Assembly (NCBI GenBank): GCA_023159155.1
Contig: JAJNNX010000039.1
Location: forward strand, 124,001-188,000
Source of the DNA: Ustulina deusta
Lineage: Eukaryota; Ascomycota; Sordariomycetes; Xylariales; Xylariaceae
DNA length: 64,000 nt
Reading direction: 5' to 3'
Shown here: positions 11,724-24,262 of the stretch, one piece after another
Layout of the letters: the number at the start of each line of letters is the position of its first letter
Numbering within the stretch: the first letter of the stretch is position 1
Position numbers and translations under genes: made by a program
Notes under the pieces: generated by a model
Told to the model about the DNA's origin: nothing
What the model saw: only the letters and a program-made list of their open reading frames with translations
Database searches by the model: none

Positions 11724-12241
11724 AGGGGTCTTTCGGCGCCAGAAACCGTACAAATGACCTAACCATCAACAGCTTAGCGGGTACCGTTACACCCAATATT
11801 GAAGCTGGCTACATATGTAACCTAAGTAGGTACTCAGGTACCTATGGTGTACCTATGTGTAGTATGCAGAGTGAAATAAATTGTGTGTACGGGTCTAACC
11901 TCTCTAGGTAATGCCTATAGGGAGGTAGGTACCTAGTGTACGACAAATTGTTTAATAGCACCAATCCAGCTTATTTGTTTGTGGGACGGCTTGAGACAAC
12001 TTCCCAGGAACTTCAGTCACTATAGTTCAAGTTGCACCCTGAATGCTCAAGAGCAAAAACTATGACAACAGCTATAGATCGCATATTTAACAGCACTTAC
12101 TTTATTTTATTTAAGCCATATAAATCCTTATATTATGTATTCAGGTAATGAATATTTGGATTTGTTTTAGAATGAAAACAGTTCATTTAATGTCAATAGT
12201 ACCTACCTTTTATGGTAATTCTGTGACTTTACTATTGGAAG
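11724..12241. other. Non-mutated island between two transposons, 518 bp
   Basis: Base composition returns to normal here, including GTACC/GGTAC motifs around 11,825-11,935. No convincing gene is present. A 69-codon open frame starts in the LTR edge and has no recognisable content. This appears to be unique flanking DNA that received both insertions. Confidence 0.6.
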
Positions 12242-12243
12242 TA

Positions 12244-12286
12244 CTGCATTCCTCGATTAGAACTTGACCGGCGTTAATAGCTTGGC
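12244..12286 (+). repeat. Left terminal inverted repeat of DNA transposon
   Basis: These 43 bp begin CTGCATTCCTCGATTAGAAC and are the reverse complement of 15349-15391 apart from two mismatches. A TA dinucleotide at 12242-12243 lies just outside. The repeat keeps normal GC although the interior does not. Confidence 0.9.
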
Positions 12287-13629
12287 ATACAATAATCTTT
12301 TTTGCTAAACTGTAATTAGAAAGCATTTATTTAAACAAATATTATATAAATATGCTTATTCTTAATGGAATATTTATATAGTACTAATTTTTGTTAGCTA
12401 AATAAGTTTATAGTTAGAATATATAACTAAATTATACGTTTTATAGTTAAAACATATAAAATAACTAAATTTTTTAATTCTAGCTAAATTATATAAATTT
12501 AGCTAAATTATATAAATTTATAATAATATTAATAGTATAACTAGTTAATATAGCTTGCTAACCTAACTAAAATAGCTTTAATACTATTATTTATATTTAA
12601 ATTGCATAGTTAAATAAAAAAAAGTATTATAAAAGCTAAATATAGCTTTTTAAAGTTTATTAAATAGGTTTATAAATATTATTTAAAATAAAAAAAAATA
12701 AAAGTACTATTGTTTATTAAAAATTATTAGATTTTATTTAATCTAAATATTAATAGCAAATATATATTAATAAATAAAAGCTAAACTTTTATTAGTATTT
12801 TATTTATTATTAAAAAAGTTTTTATAAATTTTTTTTTTAAAAGGCTGCTATATATTTTAAAATATTTAGTAAGTAGTATATTTTTAATTAATAAATATAA
12901 CAAAAAATAATCTTTAGTAATTATATTTTTTAGTTTAATTTTTGCTAGCTAGAATTAAAAGCAATATTATAAAAAGAATTTTATTAAATAAAACAAAATT
13001 AAAAGTTAGTAATAGCTACTTAGTTTAAATAAAAAATAATAGTTATTTTTAGTATTTTTTACTTTAATTATAATAATATATTTATATTTTTAAATAAATA
13101 ATTTAAAAAGTTCTTATAGTACTATTAGATTAATTATTACTAAGTTATATATATATTTATAAAAATATTTAAAAAAATAATTAGCTATATTAATATATTT
13201 TTATAGTTTATTAAAAAAAACTTGTAATATAACTAGTTTTAGCTTAATATTATATTAATAAGCAATTTTATTAAAAATATTAGTTTTAATAAGTTTTTTT
13301 ATTACTTAATTATTAATATAAATAAAACTTTAATATTTTTTAAATTTTTAATAAGTTATATATATAATTTTATAAGTATTAAGTTAGTTAAAAAAAAAAG
13401 CAATAAAAATAGGTAAAAAAAACGTTAAGCAATGCTAGTTTTAGCAATAATTGCTAACAGGTCGTACATAGAAAAGTTAAAACTTTTAATTATTTTTTAT
13501 AGCAAAAGTAATATTTTTACTAAAAAAAAACCGCTATATTATAAAAATATTAATATAAGGTTTAATACTACTACATATAATAATAAAAAATTGTTTAAAA
13601 AATAAATTAAAATAAACTTAGCTATTTAT

Positions 13630-13800
13630 ACTAAAAAAAACAACTGTTTATTAGTAATAAATATAATTAATTTTTATAAAACTTTACAAGTTAAAAAAGC
13701 GCTAAAAAATATAAATATTTCGATAGCAATAATCCTGCTTAGCTTTATAGCTTATTTTTAACTACTAGATATAAAATTTAATAAAGTTTTTAAAATTTAG
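13630..13800 (+). pseudogene. Remnant of pogo-like DDE transposase
   Basis: Plus-strand translation gives LLVINIINFYKTLQVKKAL, then IAIILLSFIAYF, a stop, and LLDIKFNKVFK. This resembles the DDE_1 core: second catalytic Asp in a 'D-x-x-x-H/Y-K-T' context, then 'IPPGxTxxLQPLDxxxNKxFK'. Pro to Leu/Ser, Gln to stop and Asp to Asn changes all fit C-to-T/G-to-A mutation. Confidence 0.6.
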
Positions 13801-15348
13801 CTAAATAAAAAGTTAGATTTTTATTTAAAATAGCTAAATAAAACAAAAAAATTGTTTAATAAATAGTTAGTCGGTGCAAAACGCGTAATAATAACTTATA
13901 TTATTAGTAACGCATAAAAAAAAACTTTTATAGCAAAGAATTAAGCTTTAGTTGCAAAGTTATTTAAAAAAACTAATATTTTTATTTATTTAAATAGCTA
14001 TAATAACTATTTTATTAGTATTAAAAATATTAATTTATTATAATTGCAATTAAATAATTAATATTGCTAGCCGGGTAAACATATAAACTTTAAAATCGCA
14101 GAAATTATTACTACTTTAAAAAGCAGCAATAAGTTCTTTGCAATAGCAGAAATCTTTAGAATACTTTAAAATATTTATAGATGCCTTTAGAATAAAGTAT
14201 TAAAAAAAATATATAAGTAGCATAGGTTATATATAAATAGTTCAAAAATAAAAATAATTAATTAGCTAAAAAATACTAATATTATATAAATTGCTAGCAA
14301 TAATTATTAGCCCTATACTAGTATACTTTTAAATTTAAACGCTAATTATTTGTTATTTTTAATATAAAGCATAGCTATACTAGCTATAGCAAGTATAAGT
14401 TAGGTTATATAAAAAAATAGCATATAAATACTTTAATACAATCTAAGTAGTTATAATATATTATAATATTAAAATATATTATTAAGTATTTTTAAATTTA
14501 AAAATAATTTTATTATTTAATTAAAAACAGACTAAATTATTATTATATATATGCTTTACTATTTATTTTAAATATTAACCTAGTTTTATTATTAAAAATA
14601 TACTACTAAAATATTTATAAAATATTAATATATATATATATATATACTTATAAGCTTTATAATTAATAAAATTAAATATTGTATTGCTAATATATATAAA
14701 TATTCCTTAGGTATACTAGTAGTAATATAGCCCTTTCTAATATAAGCAACTCTATAGCTTATATGTTCTAGTTTTATTAATTTGACATATATACTAAGTA
14801 ATAAACTTAAGTAGTGTAGCAATAATAAATGCTACTATAATTAAAAGAACATATAAATTATAGCAATGCTTTAATATTAATAATGTTTATTTATTAATAT
14901 ATACTAAAACAAAGTAAATATACTAAAATAATAATTAGTAGTAGTTCGAGGGGCATATATAAATATAAAAGTATAGGTCTAGCTAGCCTAGAATAAAGAG
15001 TTAAAATAGGTTTAGTTTTTTAAGTTTATAAATATTTTATTAGCTATATAAATTAGGTATAATATAAAATATTTATAAATAAGGTTAATTAATAGATTTT
15101 ATATAATTGGAATATTAAACTAATAAAGTTGGTAGATTAAAAAGCTAGGCTAAGTAATAGGGTTAATAAGGTTAATAGAATAAAGTTTTAGTACTATACT
15201 TAGTTAGTATTAAAGCAAAAGAAATAAGTAAAAAATTAGAGTTTTATAAAAAAAAAATAATATATTTATATAAAATAAGTAGCTAGCTAATGTATTATTA
15301 GTTAGATTAAGGTTAAATTAATATAGTTTGTGCTATATATTAATATAG

Positions 15349-15391
15349 GCCAAGCTATTAGCGCCGGTCAAGTTCTAATCGAGGAATGCGG
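15349..15391 (-). repeat. Right terminal inverted repeat of DNA transposon
   Basis: Inverted partner of 12244-12286 with two mismatches, followed by TA at 15392-15393. Confidence 0.9.
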
Positions 15392-15393
15392 TA

Positions 15394-15768
15394 CGCATAT
15401 GCAGCTTGTTCATTTTGGCTTGTGAAAAAGCGGGTCATGCTCGGGCCAGGCTCAGGTGAAATTCCTATTCCGATTCAGGACAGTAAAACCTACTCCTACT
15501 AGTAGTAGTAGGTACGAGGTACCTATGTGCATCACGATGAATTAAGTCACAAGAGGGGACCTATCCAAGTACAACTTGCAACACTCCTACGAGACCTGTG
15601 CTAAGCAACGATCCCATCTGCAAAAGCAACGGCCACCTAAGCCCACCATAATATTTCATATTATTCATCGCGAAGCTGACCGGCTGCCATACTGACGGCG
15701 ACCGGATACACGTGCGCCTTTACAGCCGCCCGCCATGAAGTCATGATTAATTCCTTCCGCTGTTCGCC
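15394..15768. other. Spacer upstream of trs130, 375 bp
   Basis: Normal composition resumes at the TA target. A short block built on CTACTAGTAGTAGTAGG lies near 15,493-15,512. It should contain the trs130 promoter; no TATA box is obvious. Confidence 0.5.
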
Positions 15769-18700
15769 ATGGAACAGCCGTTTTCAACCTCCAAAGTCAC
15801 AGGTATCGTCATGACCCCTTCCAGACGAGCGCGGCGACTCTTGGTCTTCCTCATTCTTACTCGCCACAGTCGAATATTTCGACCCTCACGATGTCTTCAA
15901 GCTCCTAGCGCCCGGCCTGGTGCCACGACTACCCCTGCGCAACCTCCATTGGCAATCGCATGCCGGCCCGTTGCGTTCTATCGAGACCCTTCACGTCGAG
16001 TTGGTGCCCTCCGGTGACAAGAACCCCCTCGCATCTCCCATCTCCTCCCCGCCGCCGTCATCCCAGCAACAGCAGCAGCGGCCCGAGAACGATGGTTTCC
16101 AGATCCAGGTTGGGGCTGCCGCGGCCGCGACCCAGTCCAATGAGGCCGTCGACCAGCTTTCAAACCGAAACAGCATCCCCGCGAGACGTCACCAGATCCC
16201 CGGGTTAAGACAGACCCCCTATCTCAAGGTGCTGCTGGTTCGTTGCGACGATAACGATTCCTACAAGGGTCACGTCAGGCAGGAAATCCGCGATTGGATC
16301 AAGACAAACACCCCACCCTTGACGTCCAAGAAGGTCAACGCCGCCGAGAATCACGATGCCTTTGAATGGCTCATCGTGCATGTCGTCATCCCCAATACTG
16401 TTGCCGCCACGCAGCCTCGCAAATCAGACGTCAGTTCCGGGTCCGACAAGGCATCGACTGCCTCGAGATGGCGCCCGGGATCAAGTACACTCCTGGAGAA
16501 GTTGCGGTCAGATTTCAATAGCTCCAGTAAAAGCGCCATGGACCACGTCTCGCAGATTCGAATCGGGGTGAATGATGTTCCCTATGATATCCTGCCGCGC
16601 GTCGTGCCAGCCGTGCCTAGCGGATATACCGAGACAGAGCAAGAAACCGAGAATGCATGGACCGACCTAATAGCAAAGTTCCGCGGCTTGATCCTGTCCA
16701 GCTTTGATATGCGTGTGACTCAGTATGAGGATGATATCAAGGAGAAGGATGCTCAGAGAAGTTTACCTGGCTGGAACTTTTGCACCTTTTTCATTCTAAA
16801 AGAGGGACTTGCAAGGGGCTTCGAAAGTGTTGGCTTGGTCGAGGATGCTCTTGTGGGTTATGATGAGCTCAGTGTTGGACTGGATATGATCATTAAAGAC
16901 CAAAGCTTGGGTATGTCTGGGTCGGCCGCAAATGCCCTTCCGGCATATACTGAAGGCTTGAAGAATCTTGCACTCAAAGCCAAGGCGGCCACGGTAGAGA
17001 TGAGCTACGATGAGGATGAACTCGTGGATTCGCAGTCGTCGCACTCAACCGGCATGCAGCCAAAGGATTCATATGACGATATACCCATCAGTGCTAACAA
17101 AAAGCCCTACCGCGACCTCATTGTCGCAAACAACGTCTCTATATTCGACTTCCGTTGCTACATTTTCGCGAGACAAATAGCACTGCTACTACGACTTGGG
17201 AATGCTTGGTCAACGAGGGAAGAACTTCTTGCCAAATTGAAGGAGCAGCAAGAGTCAGTTCTACATGGTGTAGCGCCCAGAGCACCACCACCGAAACACC
17301 AAGAAAACGAGCAAGAAGAATTGCCAATGCTGGCTGAAATATGTCGAAGGGCCCTCGATTTTATTCCCTCCGTCTCCCAAGTCATGCGTAATGACCTACT
17401 CAGTGCCTTGTCAGATACACCCAAGGCCACCGACGAGGATGACGCAGGCGCTGTCACACCAGTTGATCCGCTTACCAGTGAGATAGTTGATAATCTGGTT
17501 TTATCGTTTGCCTTTTCCACAGCCCAGCAAATATTGGCCCAAACCTCAACCAAGTCACTCCCTATACCCTCTTCTTCCCTCGGACCTCCCGGTGGACAGG
17601 AGCTCAAGGCGGCGATACCTGAGCCAAAAACAATGATGCATCCGGCTAGAAGCTCATCGTTGAATGTAAGGACTGGAGGAGCTGGTGTACCACGTCCGCC
17701 GCCGAGTCCGAATGTTTTCTCAAGCGGGCGACCACAAAGCATGTCGGATCACGCGGGTGCATCTTCGTCATTCTTGAAGGTCGGTTTAGAGGAGCTCGCT
17801 GCCAGGAGAGCAGAGCTTTACACCTTGTCTAGGAACATCTTGGAAGAATCGGGTAAGAAGCGTGGATGGATCAACGGGTGGGCCCATACGCCAGTTGTTG
17901 GCCAGTCTATAATGGTCAACATGGTAGATATTGATCTTGAAGATGAAGATCTCGCGCCGGCACGACAGGTTGCCGAACCGATTACATCCATGTCTGGCAT
18001 AGGTAATAAGCTATTAAAGACTGCGCTAGACAACAGCGATGATTTCTACCGCTTATACGAAATTCTTACCGATAAAGCTCTTCGCCATTATACAGTTGCA
18101 GCCCATACGCATTCTATCCAGAGTACTATGGCCGATCTCGCTGTGCTCAAGTACCACCTCAAAGATTATGCCTCTGCTGCCTCTTATTTTTGGAGGACTA
18201 CTCCTTTCTTTGGTGAGAGTGGATGGAGTCTCTTGGAGCTGTCAATGTTGATCATGTACTCGAAATGTCTCAAACAACTCCAACGCAAAGAGGAGTACGT
18301 CAAGGTACTACTAAAACTATTATCCAAGGCGGCTACTGCCGAAAAGGATCGACGTCAGGCAGACCCGTATCTTGACGCTGAAGCACAGGACTATCTCGAA
18401 AGCGAGGAAATAAAGGGACTCCTAGGGGACCTGCTCCTCGAGACGAAATCCATCCCAAACGACATGCGAATCCCGCTGCTAAACTTCTTTTTGTCTATTG
18501 AGGTAGATGGCGCCCCTCGGTACGATGAGGGCCGAGACAGCCTAACTCTTCGACTAAAGCTGAACAGTTTGTTGGTGGATGATTTGACTATTGACACGGC
18601 TAGTGTGCGCATTGCCAATACATCCTCCAAGCCTATAAAGGAGATATGGCTCAAACAAGAGGGGCCCATAACCATTCGACCAGGCACGAGTAGGCTTAAT

Positions 18701-20540
18701 CTGAGAAGTAATGTAGGTTGTCATGTATGGCCTATTGTAATACAACCATTGCTAATCGCAAGATATATAGGCTTTGATACCGGGTTTATATGAGGTTGAT
18801 AGGATCGATCTTAGAGCGGGAAAATTGTGTCTATATTTCGAGCGAGACTTTGGTTACTATCCTTCCGATAGGACAAGCTCTCTGCTCAAGTCGCCGCAAG
18901 TTTTCATTTACCACCCGACTAATACTCTCGACGTGCGCCTCTACACATCAAAATACATACAACTAGACCGCAGCAATAGCGTCGATGTTGAGCTAGACAC
19001 TGGATGGAACGATCTTAAAAAGGCGGAAATTCGAATAAAAGCCGCGACAGGCGGCTTACGACTACTTAGCAGTCAGGCAAAATGCCTTGATTCCTGCTTT
19101 GGGTTTTCTCGGCCACCGGAAGGTGGTGTGTTGTGTGTCGATTCGATCCCGGCCAAAACGAAAATGAGAATATGGCTCCCGTATACCTTGGAGCAGGACA
19201 CCCCCAGTATCTCTCTTCGCATAGAAGTGTCGTACGAGACTGAGCATGGAAACTTTTTCTTTGCCAAGACCCCCGCAGTCCGTACCAGTCTAGCCCTTGG
19301 TGTTAATGTTCAAGACGTCTTTAAGCACAAGGCCCTCTTCTCTCGCTTCACCGTGTCAACAGCAAGCGCCAGTCCTTTACGGTTGTTGAAGAGCGAGCTA
19401 TTAGGGTCTGATATGTTTGAATCCACCTTTGGTGTTCCACCCAGCGACGCCGTGATGATCTTCCCTCGGCAGCCGGCAAGCTTGCTGTATAAGATCAAAC
19501 GGAAACCTGGTGTGAAAAACGGCCCGAAAACTCCCAAGACTATGTACCTCAAGCTGCATTACCAGGTCCTCCGCGATGAAATCGAAGCATTGGTTGAAAG
19601 TTCGCTTGCCAAAGCACTCGACGGAACTATCCTACACCCCTTATCTCGCCTACTTGTATCGTCCGTGTTACCATTAGTGCGAAATGATCTCACTGGAATC
19701 GAGCTCGAGCGCGCCGCACTCTTAGGATTCGTTGACACGTCATTTCTCTCCCGTGTTGAGGATCCCAAGGTATTCCACGGCCTAGGCAAAGACGATGCAG
19801 GCGTAGACCTAGCCAAATCCCTAGCATCATTCGTCCGAACCTGGCAAGCAGAGAATCCAACCATCATCTTGCCAACCTCGAAGCTAGCAGAGCCATCATC
19901 AATCCTAATCCCCGTCGACATCCCTTCCGTCGCCATAGTCCACACAGCGGATATTCGACTTCAGTCTTTACCAGCAACTGCAACATCTGCGTCTTCCCAT
20001 GCCCCGGCCGTGTGCACCCATCAGCTTCTCCCCGCGACACTACATCTGAAATGGACACGGATGTGGGACACGTTAACCCCGCCCTCGTCACAAGCAGACC
20101 TAGAATTTAGTTACGAGCTCTCGTCGCCGACAGACTCGTGGCTTCTAGGCGGGCGGCGCAAAGGTCATTTCGTGATACCCGTGCCAGACAGTGATGACGA
20201 GCGCGAACGCAGCAGCTCGGTGGATACCGAGGCCGAGATCCCCGTCGTGCTGATCCCGCTGCGTGAGGGGTGGCTACCCTATCCGAGCGTGGAGATCCGT
20301 GAGGTGCGGCCAGAGTCTCCTTCTACTCCTAGCGTAGCTGGTAACGTAGCGGGTAACGTAGGGGGGGTAGGGCCTGAACCCCAGTATGAGACGGACGTGA
20401 GGAATCTCGGGGAGACGGTGCGCGTCGTCGCGGATATGAGTCTTGTAACGCTTAGTCTGGATGCCAGTGGTGCTGGGGGCGGTCCGCTTGTGCTTGATGT
20501 GCAGAAGGGGGATGTTGCGGGGCGGGTTTTGGTTGCTTGA
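15769..20540 (+). CDS. trs130: TRAPPII complex subunit Trs130 / TRAPPC10
   Basis: Three exons, 15769-15802, 15870-18712 and 18771-20540, give 1,548 residues. Intron 1 (67 nt, GTATCG...CACAG) splits off an 11-residue first exon, MEQPFSTSKVT, which joins to VEYFDPHDVFKLLAPGLVPR. Intron 2 (58 nt, GTAGGT, branch CTAAT) is phase 0. The conserved N-terminal TRAPPC10 block includes RGLILSSFDMRVTQYEDDI and LPGWNFCTFFILKEGLARGF (~290-330). A Pro/Ser- and Gln-rich linker lies at ~65-110. The last ~450 residues form the beta-rich C-terminal region. Trs130 is a TRAPPII-specific subunit; the complex activates the Rab Ypt31/32 (Rab11) at the late Golgi and is usually essential. The gene starts only 377 bp from a dead transposon and is itself intact. 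Confidence 0.93.
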
Positions 20541-21529
20541 TGCTCGTTAGAAACCGAGTAAAGAAGACAGAGAGATCGTTCATGTCTGGCTGTTTATCTC
20601 CGTTGTGTGTCCAGATGCGCATCTTGCCGAGGTGCTGCGGTAACCATGCTGCTCACTCGGCAGTACCGTCTTTGGCGAAAAGCAAGCATAACTCAAGTCT
20701 CTCCTCATGTGTTGTGTTTTCGATGGTATCTAGGTGAATAGGGCATCCATCTATAAAGGGAAGATAAAAAATCTCCTTGTATTTTGCTACCTTGTTATGA
20801 AGCATCCCGCGGTAAAGCATCCTCTATCTACCTTAGTCTATGTCCTGCGCTCCCGGATTGATACCAAGGTGGTGGGTGTTCCGCTAGATATCTCATGCCA
20901 TAATCAATCAATTCCAGGTCTATAACGCGCACTAGTGAGCTAGTAAGTAAGCAATAAGTAAGAATTTTGAAAGAATTTGAGCTTCACGAGAGATCCGTGG
21001 CATGGCCCTAAGAACACACATACCTACCTACGGTAGGTCAAGCGAAAGGACATTCAGACGGTGTGCGTAGTTTGGCGAAGAAATAAACAAGGTTGAAAAA
21101 ATAATTAAACATTAAGATAGAAATGGATCAGATATCTTTTGTATTATTCATCACCAAATCTCCCGCGGGACGAGGCACCAAGTAATTACATATACCTATA
21201 CTTTACTTGAGCAGAGGGCAGTCGAGCCGTCCCGGTGGTAGGACTATTCAACAAGCCTTCTTCCTACCTATCAAGAGGTCGACATTAACATCAACATATG
21301 AGTCCGCAGAAAGCATGGGCTTGACCCATCCCATGTCTCATCGTCGATACCGGCATTGAAGTGTAGTTCAATATGCCACCAACAATGAGAATCCCAGCCG
21401 AATAGACAACGAAGCGTCGACTTGATACACTGACATCTTTTCTTATGCTTTCCCTGGCGTCCGCTACTTACCGCAGCATAGATGGGCCATCTGTCTCCTT
21501 GGTCTTGCGTATTCTTTCACCTCTCACAT
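20541..21529. other. Convergent spacer between trs130 and cdc43, 989 bp
   Basis: Contains the 3' untranslated regions of two converging genes. No coding frame of interest. Short TACCTACGGTAGG palindromes occur near 21,024-21,038. Confidence 0.55.
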
Positions 21530-22963
21530 TCAATCGTCTTCATCGCTATCGCTATCTGTATGCGGGACTGGATGCAGCAGCGAATGCCTCGCCTTGATAA
21601 TCCTACCAGCCGCATCCGCACTAATACATAGGCGAGGATCGAACTTGGCTAGACCAGGTTCTCCCGCGGCGCCAGCCATATTCGCCAGGGCGGCAAGACC
21701 CATATAAGCATGATAGACGTCCGGTGGGCCGGCGGGGTATTTCGCGAAGCCGCCGATGAGATGCTGCGTCTTCTCGAGGATGAAGCGTCGCGCGGGGCCA
21801 CGGTTGACTAGGCTGTCTTCCCCGAGCAGCGACAAAGCGCCGCTGTTCCACCACGTATAACATGTGTCAGGAAGTTTGTTAAGGCGGCCGTTGAAACCTG
21901 CCATCTGGGGTATGGTATCGGTCGAGGAAGGCGGAGAGAGATCGGGGAGCGGGTGATTTGCAGTGTCGTTGTCATCACCGCCATCATCGCTCGGGTCTAA
22001 ATACGCGGACTGTCGGCTGACGAGAAAGTGGACTAGGGCGGGCACCGAAGGGATGCCTGCGTGAATGTAGCGGTTCGGCGTCGAGGAGGGGTCGGGGCCG
22101 GCAGAATCGAGGAGTGCCAGCGCGGCCACGGCACAGTATGCGTAACCACCTAGTGTTGAGACAGACGCACGAGTCAGCCTTGCTGCAATGATGATAGACG
22201 ACAATGGGCAGACGACAATGGGCACCGAGTCGGGAGATGGAGAGAGGGATGACGGTTACGCACTATGACTTTCATGTGTGGAACTCTCGCTCATGCCGCC
22301 GTCGAAGGTCTGGGCGCGACGGATGTGCCCCACGAGCGCGTCGACATTGAAGTCCAGGGACTTGTCGCCCTCGGCGCCTCCCAGAGCCCAGCGGATGAGG
22401 GCGGCAATATAGCAATAGCGCATGTCTCTGCCGCCGGATATGCGGCCGTCGTCGGTCAGAACCTCGCCAAAGCTGCCGTCGTCCCTCTGCAGCTTCTTCA
22501 GCCATGTCAAGGTGCGCGCCCTGTCGACGCGGCAGAAGGCATCAGACCCGTCCCCCTCGGCGAGGAGGCCCAGACACAGCAGCGCAAAGCCGGTGGCTGC
22601 TATGTTGGCATTGGCAGGGTCACGGGCGACATACGTCTTGGCGTCGGGGTCGAACCTGCTCGTGAAGCAGTCGGGCAGGACGTGGTGTGGCGAGCCGCAA
22701 AAGCCGCCATGGGGATGCTGGTGGCGGAGGACCCAAGCGCGCAGACGGGGGCGGTCGTCGTCGGGGACGAGGGGCGCGGGCGACGCAGGGGACAGGAGGT
22801 CGAGGGCGGAGAGGATGAAGAAGCCGAGCGTCAGGCGGATGCTGTCGTTGCTCGTGTAGTGGTGGGGGAGGCCCGAGCGGAAGCAGCGCTGCCAGTAGCG
22901 GATGTGGCGGGCTGTGTCGAGCGGCGCATCGGCGAGGGCCGCCGTCGTCATCGTCGCCGCCAT
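21530..22963 (-). CDS. cdc43: Geranylgeranyltransferase type I beta subunit
   Basis: Two exons on minus, 22963-22264 and 22149-21530, give 439 residues. The 114-nt intron has a GTGCGT donor and CACTAG acceptor and joins STHESH to SGYAYCAVAALALL, a conserved prenyltransferase junction. The start is fixed by DTARHIRYWQRCF and HHYTSNDSIRLTLGFFILSALDLL. Prenyltransferase beta repeats are visible: HPHGGFCG, RDDGSFGE, TFDGGMSE and GFNGRLNKLPDTCYTWW. The last contains the zinc-binding Asp and Cys, and the third zinc ligand is the His in DVYHAYMGLAAL. With its alpha partner (Ram2) the enzyme attaches geranylgeranyl groups to CaaL proteins such as Rho GTPases. Acidic/Ser-rich insertions (~295-325) and an acidic tail (DSDSDEDD) are lineage-specific. 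Confidence 0.94.
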
Positions 22964-24262
22964 GGCGGTGATGTGATGTCAGTGGCGGTCGAGGTAGAGG
23001 TGGGGCGAGGGGTTCGAGGTTCGAATCTATCTCGTCACCGGGGTAGCATCTGGGATAAGGTGAACCTCGGAAGAGAGCGTCGAGGGAATGGTGTTGTCTG
23101 TGGAGACAAAGACAAGAAGACAAGGAGACAGGAAGACAAGAAGTCGGAGGTCATGTTGTGCTAGCTGTAGGTAGGTACTATCTAGGCTAGCGATACCTGT
23201 AGGTACGTAACGTTGGGCGTACATTGGGGTGCTGTTAGGAGGTACTACCCCGCTAGGTATATGCCACCGGCGACTGGGAAGCCGCTCTATGTCTGTAAAT
23301 GGGGATGGAAACCGTTGTATCTCTCAAGTACGGAAGGTAGTAGTAGTAGGTAGGGACAATATTAAATATCAATACTGCCTACCTGCTTAGGTAGCCTGAC
23401 TCAAGTTACCATCTGTTGAGTACATTAGGTATATTGTAGATACCAAGAGGTATGGACGCAGGTATGGAACCTGGTGTGCGTGAAGTTACCGGCAAATGTG
23501 TTTGTGTCGTACTAGTGCCAAATCGAGTAAAGCGTAAATCCAAAGCTGGGCGATGCGCAACAGAAATGCGTACCGTACCCACAATAACTATGGCGGGGTG
23601 TTACCTGATCTCAGGAAGCCTGAGTGGGGTGTAGTTAGTCGCCGGGGTACGTCACACACCGATCCCTCGCGGTCCTTGTCGCTGTCGTATCACGCATCGC
23701 TCCTTCCACGGCTAGCAAGATGCTAGACCAGGTAGTATGGAACGGTGCCTGCCTTGGAGGTGGTACCACGTACCGAGTAGCATTGTGTTCTGAAACAGGC
23801 ATAAGATACGTGACCTTGCGCTTCAGCTGCTGATGCTGATGCCTGCCTGCCAACACATCCATCACAGGTGTGCTGAAACGTCCAGCTTCCAACTCTCATG
23901 TCATATAGCACACCTAAGGCATAGTGATATAGATACGTGCTGCCTATGCTACTACTGCCTCTTTTCACTGCGTACTTATATCCATCCAAGGCAACGATTA
24001 ACGATAAGATAATCTGCCCATCGGATTTCCCCTTCATGCGACGGACCTCGACACCGTCTCGACGCTGCCTCCCTTCCGCTCTCTCCCCTCTGCCAGGCTA
24101 TCGAACACCACTCTCCACCCCCGTGCCCACGACGGAAGAATGCACTTGACGCACACGGCTCATGGCCCCGACGAGTCGTAGCAACAACTTTCCCGCCTCC
24201 CACACTAGTCTTCCTAGATCGAAGAGCGCGCGCTCGGCACCGTCGCCATCGCAACCGCTATT
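22964..24262. other. Divergent spacer between cdc43 and ilm1, 1,299 bp
   Basis: Bidirectional promoter region for cdc43 (minus) and the Ilm1-like gene (plus). A polypurine run at 23101-23150 is annotated separately. TAGGTA/TACCTA motifs are frequent (23,168-23,400). Small open frames here have no recognisable content. Confidence 0.55.
23101..23150 (+). repeat. Imperfect AGACAAG polypurine repeat
   Basis: About six imperfect copies of AGACAAG/AGACAGG in tandem, ~140 bp upstream of the cdc43 start. Read on the cdc43 strand it is a CTTGTCT pyrimidine tract. Such tracts often mark fungal promoters or transcription starts; that role is inference. Confidence 0.6.

Larger units (their letters stand above)
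12244..15391 (+). mobile_element. Tc1/mariner-superfamily (pogo/Fot1-like) DNA transposon, RIP-degraded
   Basis: A 3,148-bp AT-rich block is bounded by 43-bp inverted repeats and flanked by TA on both sides (12242-12243, 15392-15393), the insertion signature of Tc1/mariner elements. At about 13,630-13,800 the plus strand reads a degraded DDE-type transposase core. The tail of that core has the spacing of the pogo-like 'PPxxTxxxQPLDxxxNxxFK' block. Stops and Asp-to-Asn changes show that it is dead. At ~3.1 kb it is longer than typical Fot1/Pot2 elements (~1.9 kb), so it may contain a secondary insertion that RIP has made unreadable. Confidence 0.8.

Noticed and set aside
11702..11911. 69-codon open frame beginning in the right LTR edge
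   Set aside because: No recognisable content. It starts inside a transposon terminus and reads into spacer.
14625..14822. 65-codon minus-strand frame inside the DNA transposon
   Set aside because: It lies in AT-mutated DNA, is dominated by Ile/Leu/Tyr, and matches no known domain. Such frames are expected by chance in this composition.
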